Shown piece by piece: positions 4,109 through 7,378 of a stretch of 7,378 nucleotides of DNA; position 1 is the first letter of the stretch; each line of letters begins with the position of its first letter. The stretch is from Gemmatimonadota bacterium (GTDB taxonomy: Bacteria; Gemmatimonadota; Gemmatimonadetes; Gemmatimonadales; GWC2-71-9). A program made the translations under genes and the position numbers. The stretch lies in contig QHTS01000182.1 in NCBI GenBank assembly GCA_003220905.1, positions 1 to 7,378 of the forward strand. The letters are read 5' to 3'. The notes under the pieces were generated by a model. That model saw only the letters and a program-made list of their open reading frames with translations. It was not told where the DNA came from and did no database searches.

Positions 4109-6150
4109 ATGGCGAAGACGATGAAGACCACGGAGCAAACCGAGGTCAGCGAAGCGCAGATCGCTGTGCATTGGAAGGAAGAGGCGTACTATCAGCCTTC
4201 CGAGAAATTCAAGGCGCAAGCGAACCTGCGAGACCCGCACGTTTTTGACAGGTTCGGGCTCGACAAGTTCCCCGACTGCTTCAGAGAATATGCGGATATG
4301 CTCACCTGGTTCGAGCCATATCACACCGTCCTCGATACCAGCGACGCGCCGTTCTGGAAATGGTTCGCCGGCGGCAAGATCAACGCGTCGTACAACTGCG
4401 TGGACCGCCATCTGGCCAAGCACGGAAACAAGGCAGCCTTCATTTTCGTGCCCGAGCCGGAAGCGGAGCGGGACGTGGTCATCAAGTATCAGGAGCTCTC
4501 GGACCGCGTAAATGAAGTGGCTGCCATGCTTCGCGGCCTGGGACTCAAGGCCGGAGACCGCGTCACCTTTCACATGCCGATGGTCCCGGAGCTGCCGATC
4601 ACGATGCTGGCGTGTGCGCGCCTGGGGGTCGCAGCCGTGTGCTGATTACGATGGACAGCTACTGGCGCAACGGCACGCTCGTCGATCACAAGGCGAACGC
4701 CGACATCGCGGTGCGGGCGGCGAAAGAGTTGGGGCAGGACGTCGACAAGGTGCTGGTGTGGCAGCGGTACCCCGGAAAGTATTCCGCCAAAACGCCGATG
4801 GTTTCGGGTCGCGATTTCTTCGTGAACGACCTGCTCAAGGAGTACAAAGGCAAGACAGTAGACCCGGTGCCCCTGCCGTCGGAAGCGCCTCTGTTCCTGA
4901 TGTACTCGAGCGGCACCACCGGCAAGCCCAAGGGCGCACAGCACAGCATCGCGGGGTATCTGGCCTACGTGACCGCCACGTCCAAATGGATCCTCGACAT
5001 TCATCCAGAAGATATCTATTGGTGTATGGCGGACATCGGCTGGATCACCGGGCATTCCTACATCGTCTACGGTCCCCTGGCGAACGCGGCGACGAGCGTG
5101 CTGTACGAAGGCGTGCCGACGTTTCCCGACGCGGGACGGCCGTGGCGGATCGCCGAGCGCCTGAAGGTGAACATTTTCCACACCGCGCCGACGGCGATTC
5201 GGATGCTGCGGAAACTCGGTTCCCAGGAGCCGCGCAAGTACCAGTACCATTTCAAGTCCATGACGACGGTGGGCGAGCCGATCGAACCCGAGGCCTGGCG
5301 CTGGTACTACGACGAGGTCGGCAAACGGGAAGCCGTTATCACCGATACGTGGTGGATGACCGAAACAGGAGGATTTCTCGGAACCACGGTGCCCGCGATT
5401 CATGCGATGAAGCCGGGGAGCTGCGGTCCCGCCGCGCCGGGGATTCATCCGGTCATTTACGACGAGACCGGCGCGGAGATCCTCAAGGGTTCGGGCAAGG
5501 CGGGCAATATCTGCATCCGACATCCCTGGCCCGGCATCATGCAGACGATCTGGGGCGACCACGACCGCTACATCAAGACGTACTACAGCAAGTACAACAA
5601 GAATCCCCGGAGCAAGGACTGGCGCGACTGGCCGTTCCTGTGCGGCGACGGCGCGGTGCAGGCGGCAGACGGCTATTACCGCATCCTGGGCCGTATCGAC
5701 GATGTGATCAATGTGGCCGGCCACCGCCTCGGTACGAAGGAGATCGAGTCCGCGTGCCTCACGGTCCCGGAAGTCGCCGAAGCCGCCGTTGTGCCGGTCC
5801 AAGACGAGTTAAAGGGACGCGTGCCTGAGGTGTACATCGCCGTCAAACCGGGCGTGCAGCCGAGTCAGGACGTGATCGACCGCGTGGTCAAGGCGAACGA
5901 AGAAGTGATCGGTAAGATCGCGCGGCCCAAGCACGTGTACATCGTGCCGGACATGCCCAAGACGCGTTCGGGGAAGATCATGCGCCGCGTGCTCGCGGCC
6001 ATCTCGAATCGCAGGGATGTCGGCGATGTGACGACGCTCGCGAACCCGGATGTGGTCGAGCAGATCCGCACGATGGTTCAGGGCAAGGACACGATAACCA
6101 CGCAGGAAGCGCTCCCGGAGGACATCGCCACATTCGGCCAGAATGAATGA
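4109..6150 (+). pseudogene. acs: acetyl-CoA synthetase (acetate-CoA ligase), frame broken near residue 172
   Basis: AMP-forming acetyl-CoA synthetase converts acetate, ATP and CoA to acetyl-CoA in the cytoplasm. The gene is in two frames. The 5' part (4109-4645, 178 residues) has the Acs N-terminal region (EEAYYQPSEKFKAQANL at 25-41, INASYNCVDRHL at 91-102, HMPMVPELPITMLACARLG at 155-173), then leaves frame and stops at TGA 4643-4645. The 3' part is open to 6150 and could begin at GTG 4612. It has the ATP-binding loop YSSGTTGKPKG (4903-4935), TDTWWMTETGGF (5341-5376), the RIDDVINVAGHRLGT hinge region (from about 5695) and the catalytic-lysine motif KTRSGKIMRR with Lys at 5974-5976. All later motifs look intact, so the lesion is recent or a sequence error. 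Restored length would be about 700 residues. A strong Shine-Dalgarno precedes the start. Base composition looks somewhat less GC-extreme than in the flanking genes. Confidence 0.9.
4622..4645 (+). other. frame break and apparent deletion in acs
   Basis: The 5' frame reads ACARLGVAAVC then stop, while the downstream frame reads GRSRVLITMDSY. Family members have about 23 residues between ARLG and SRVLIT, including the HSVVFGGFS-type motif; only 5 nt remain here (4628-4632). About 64 nt, that is 3n+1, therefore appear to be missing. A G5 run (4624-4628) sits at the break. A one-base error alone would not restore the motif. Confidence 0.85.
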
Positions 6151-6156
6151 AGCGCG

Positions 6157-7378
6157 CTAGAGCTCGACCTGCGTTCCCACCTCGAACACCTGGTTCGCCG
6201 GGATCTTGAAGAAGGCGGTGGCGCGCAGCGCGTTGCGCGACATGAACGCGAACAGCTGCTCCCGCCACTGGGCCATGCCGGGCCGGTCGGAGGCGACGAG
6301 CGTCTCGCGGCCGAGGAAGAACGTCGTTCCCTCCATCCGGATGTCGAGCGTTTTCACGCGGCAAGCCCCGAGCACGTCGTCGATGTCCGGATCGTCCATG
6401 AAGCCGTAGCGGGCGACCACGGTGTGGAATCCCTTTCCGATGTGTCGCATGGTCACGCGCTCGCGCGGCTCCACGTGGGGAACGTCTTCCGTCACGACGG
6501 TGAGGAACACGACCTTTTCGTGCAGCACCTTGTTGTGGGCCAGGTTGTGGACGAGCGCCGGGGGCGTGTGATCGGCGGTGCCGTACATGAAGACGGCGGT
6601 GCCGGGCACGCGGATCGGCGGCTCCGCCGCGAGATCGGCGAGCAGCATCTTGAGTGGCACCGTCTTCTCCAGCATGCGCTTCGCGAGGATCTCGCGCCCG
6701 CGCTTCCACGTCGTCATCAGCAGGAAGATGGCCGCCGCGATCACCAGGGGGACCCAGCCCCCGTAGCGGATCTTGAGCATGTTCGCGCCGAAGAACAGCA
6801 CGTCCACCCATAAGAAGAGCCCGGACACGGTGGCGGCCCGCGCGAAGCTCCAGCGCCACACTTCACGGCTCATCACGTAGAACATCAGCGTCGTGATGAG
6901 CATCAGCGTGGACAGGGCCACGCCGTACGCCCCGGCGATGTTGCTGGACGTGGGCTGCTCCGTGTTGGCCGCGTGGAACCCCAGCACCAGCACGCAAGTG
7001 AGCACCATCAGGCCCCAGTTCACCGCCGGGACGTAGATCTGGCCGATCTCGCGCGACGAGGTGTGCTCGATCCGGAGCCGCGGGCTGTAGCCGAGCTGCA
7101 CCGCCTGACGGGTCAGGGAGAACGCGCCCGAAATGACCGCCTGCGACGCGATGATCGTCGCCGCGGTCGCGAGGCCGATCAACGGGAATAAGGCCCAGGC
7201 GGGGGCGAGATGGTAAAATGGGTTCTCGGCCGCGGCCGGATCACGGAGCAGGAGCGCTCCCTGGCCGAAATAGTTCAGCAGGAGACAGGGGAGCGCGACA
7301 CTGAACCACGCCATCTGGATGGCGCGATGGCCGAAGTGTCTGAGATCGGCATACAGCGCCTCGCCACCCGTGACGACC
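6157..7378 (-). CDS. kup: KUP-family potassium uptake transporter, C-terminal part (partial at right edge)
   Basis: Inner-membrane K+ uptake protein of the KUP/HAK/KT family, thought to act as a K+/H+ symporter. The 406 visible residues remain open to the window edge (first codons give VVTGGEALYADLRHFGHRAIQ). They include LPCLLLNYFGQGALLL, ATIIASQAVISGAFSLTRQAVQLGY, HTSSREIGQIYVPAVNW, SSNIAGAYGVALS and GGWVPLVIAAAIFLLMTTWKRGRE. The soluble tail follows, with RVPGTAVFM, HNLAHNKVLHEKVVFLTV and the terminal FKIPANQVFEVGTQVEL. These parts align in order with E. coli Kup (622 residues), so roughly the first 200-250 residues lie outside the window. About six spans are visible before the cytoplasmic tail. 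It converges on acs with a 6-bp gap and no clear terminator between them. ATG 7314 is internal, not the start. Confidence 0.96.
   Translation of the reverse strand, partial: VVTGGEALYADLRHFGHRAIQMAWFSVALPCLLLNYFGQGALLLRDPAAAENPFYHLAPAWALFPLIGLATAATIIASQAVISGAFSLTRQAVQLGYSPRLRIEHTSSREIGQIYVPAVNWGLMVLTCVLVLGFHAANTEQPTSSNIAGAYGVALSTLMLITTLMFYVMSREVWRWSFARAATVSGLFLWVDVLFFGANMLKIRYGGWVPLVIAAAIFLLMTTWKRGREILAKRMLEKTVPLKMLLADLAAEPPIRVPGTAVFMYGTADHTPPALVHNLAHNKVLHEKVVFLTVVTEDVPHVEPRERVTMRHIGKGFHTVVARYGFMDDPDIDDVLGACRVKTLDIRMEGTTFFLGRETLVASDRPGMAQWREQLFAFMSRNALRATAFFKIPANQVFEVGTQVEL

Noticed and set aside
4622..4645. Programmed -1 frameshifting to join the two acs frames
   Set aside because: The G5 run could slip, but the joined protein would still lack about 21 conserved residues and no stimulatory structure is evident. 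A real deletion or sequence error explains both facts.
4570..5802. 410-codon open frame on the minus strand inside acs
   Set aside because: It lies antisense to conserved Acs motifs, has no ribosome-binding site, and its sequence is rich in His/Arg/Val as expected from a GC-rich shadow frame.
6151..6197. Bidirectional terminator between acs and kup
   Set aside because: Only the 8-bp palindrome AGCGCGCT (6151-6158) and a weak CGAAC/GTTCG pair inside kup are present; there is no T-tract on either strand.
1..7378. Phage, transposon, CRISPR, toxin-antitoxin or tRNA content
   Set aside because: All long frames on the coding strands are accounted for by housekeeping or signalling genes. I saw no array-like repeats, terminal inverted repeats with target duplications, or cloverleaf-type sequence.

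Overview
The window is GC-rich, tightly packed chromosomal DNA from a diderm bacterium that matures c-type cytochromes by System I (Ccm). The gene set (a ccmABCD-type cluster with a 33-residue CcmD-like protein, a large acetyl-CoA synthetase, a KUP potassium transporter) would fit Gemmatimonadota or a similar high-GC Gram-negative lineage. That placement is an impression, not a demonstrated assignment. I see no phage, insertion sequence, CRISPR, tRNA or rRNA.

Layout, left to right. (1) 1-344, minus: the N-terminal part of uroporphyrinogen-III synthase (hemD), running off the left edge. (2) 363-947, plus: a 194-residue TPR-like helical-repeat protein, divergent from hemD. The two start codons are 18 bp apart with a perfect palindrome between them. 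(3) 3825 down to 944, minus: a compact six-gene unit in the order STAS-domain protein, single-domain response regulator, ccmA, ccmB, ccmC, ccmD. From the regulator onward the genes overlap or lie 1 nt apart. The ccmD stop overlaps the convergent TPR-gene stop in the tetranucleotide CTAA at 944-947. (4) 3826-4108: a 283-bp divergent intergenic region with a likely promoter for each side, several small inverted repeats and a spaced direct repeat. (5) 4109-6150, plus: acs, acetyl-CoA synthetase, whose reading frame is broken near 4625-4635. About 64 nt of conserved sequence appear to be missing there, so it is annotated as a pseudogene or a sequence/assembly error. (6) 6157 to the right edge, minus: the C-terminal two thirds of a KUP-family potassium transporter, convergent with acs and 6 bp away.

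How the genes relate: hemD makes the tetrapyrrole precursor of heme, and CcmABCD handle heme at the inner membrane for covalent attachment to apocytochromes c. The window therefore pairs a heme-synthesis gene with a heme-delivery operon. The most unusual feature is that two signalling genes (a STAS antagonist with an intact phospho-acceptor Ser motif, and a stand-alone receiver) form the 5' end of the ccm transcription unit. The regulator stop codon lies inside ccmA. This suggests, but does not prove, a link between phospho-signalling and cytochrome c maturation. The other ccm genes (E, F, G, H) are not in the window. acs and kup look like ordinary metabolic and transport neighbours, apart from the acs lesion.
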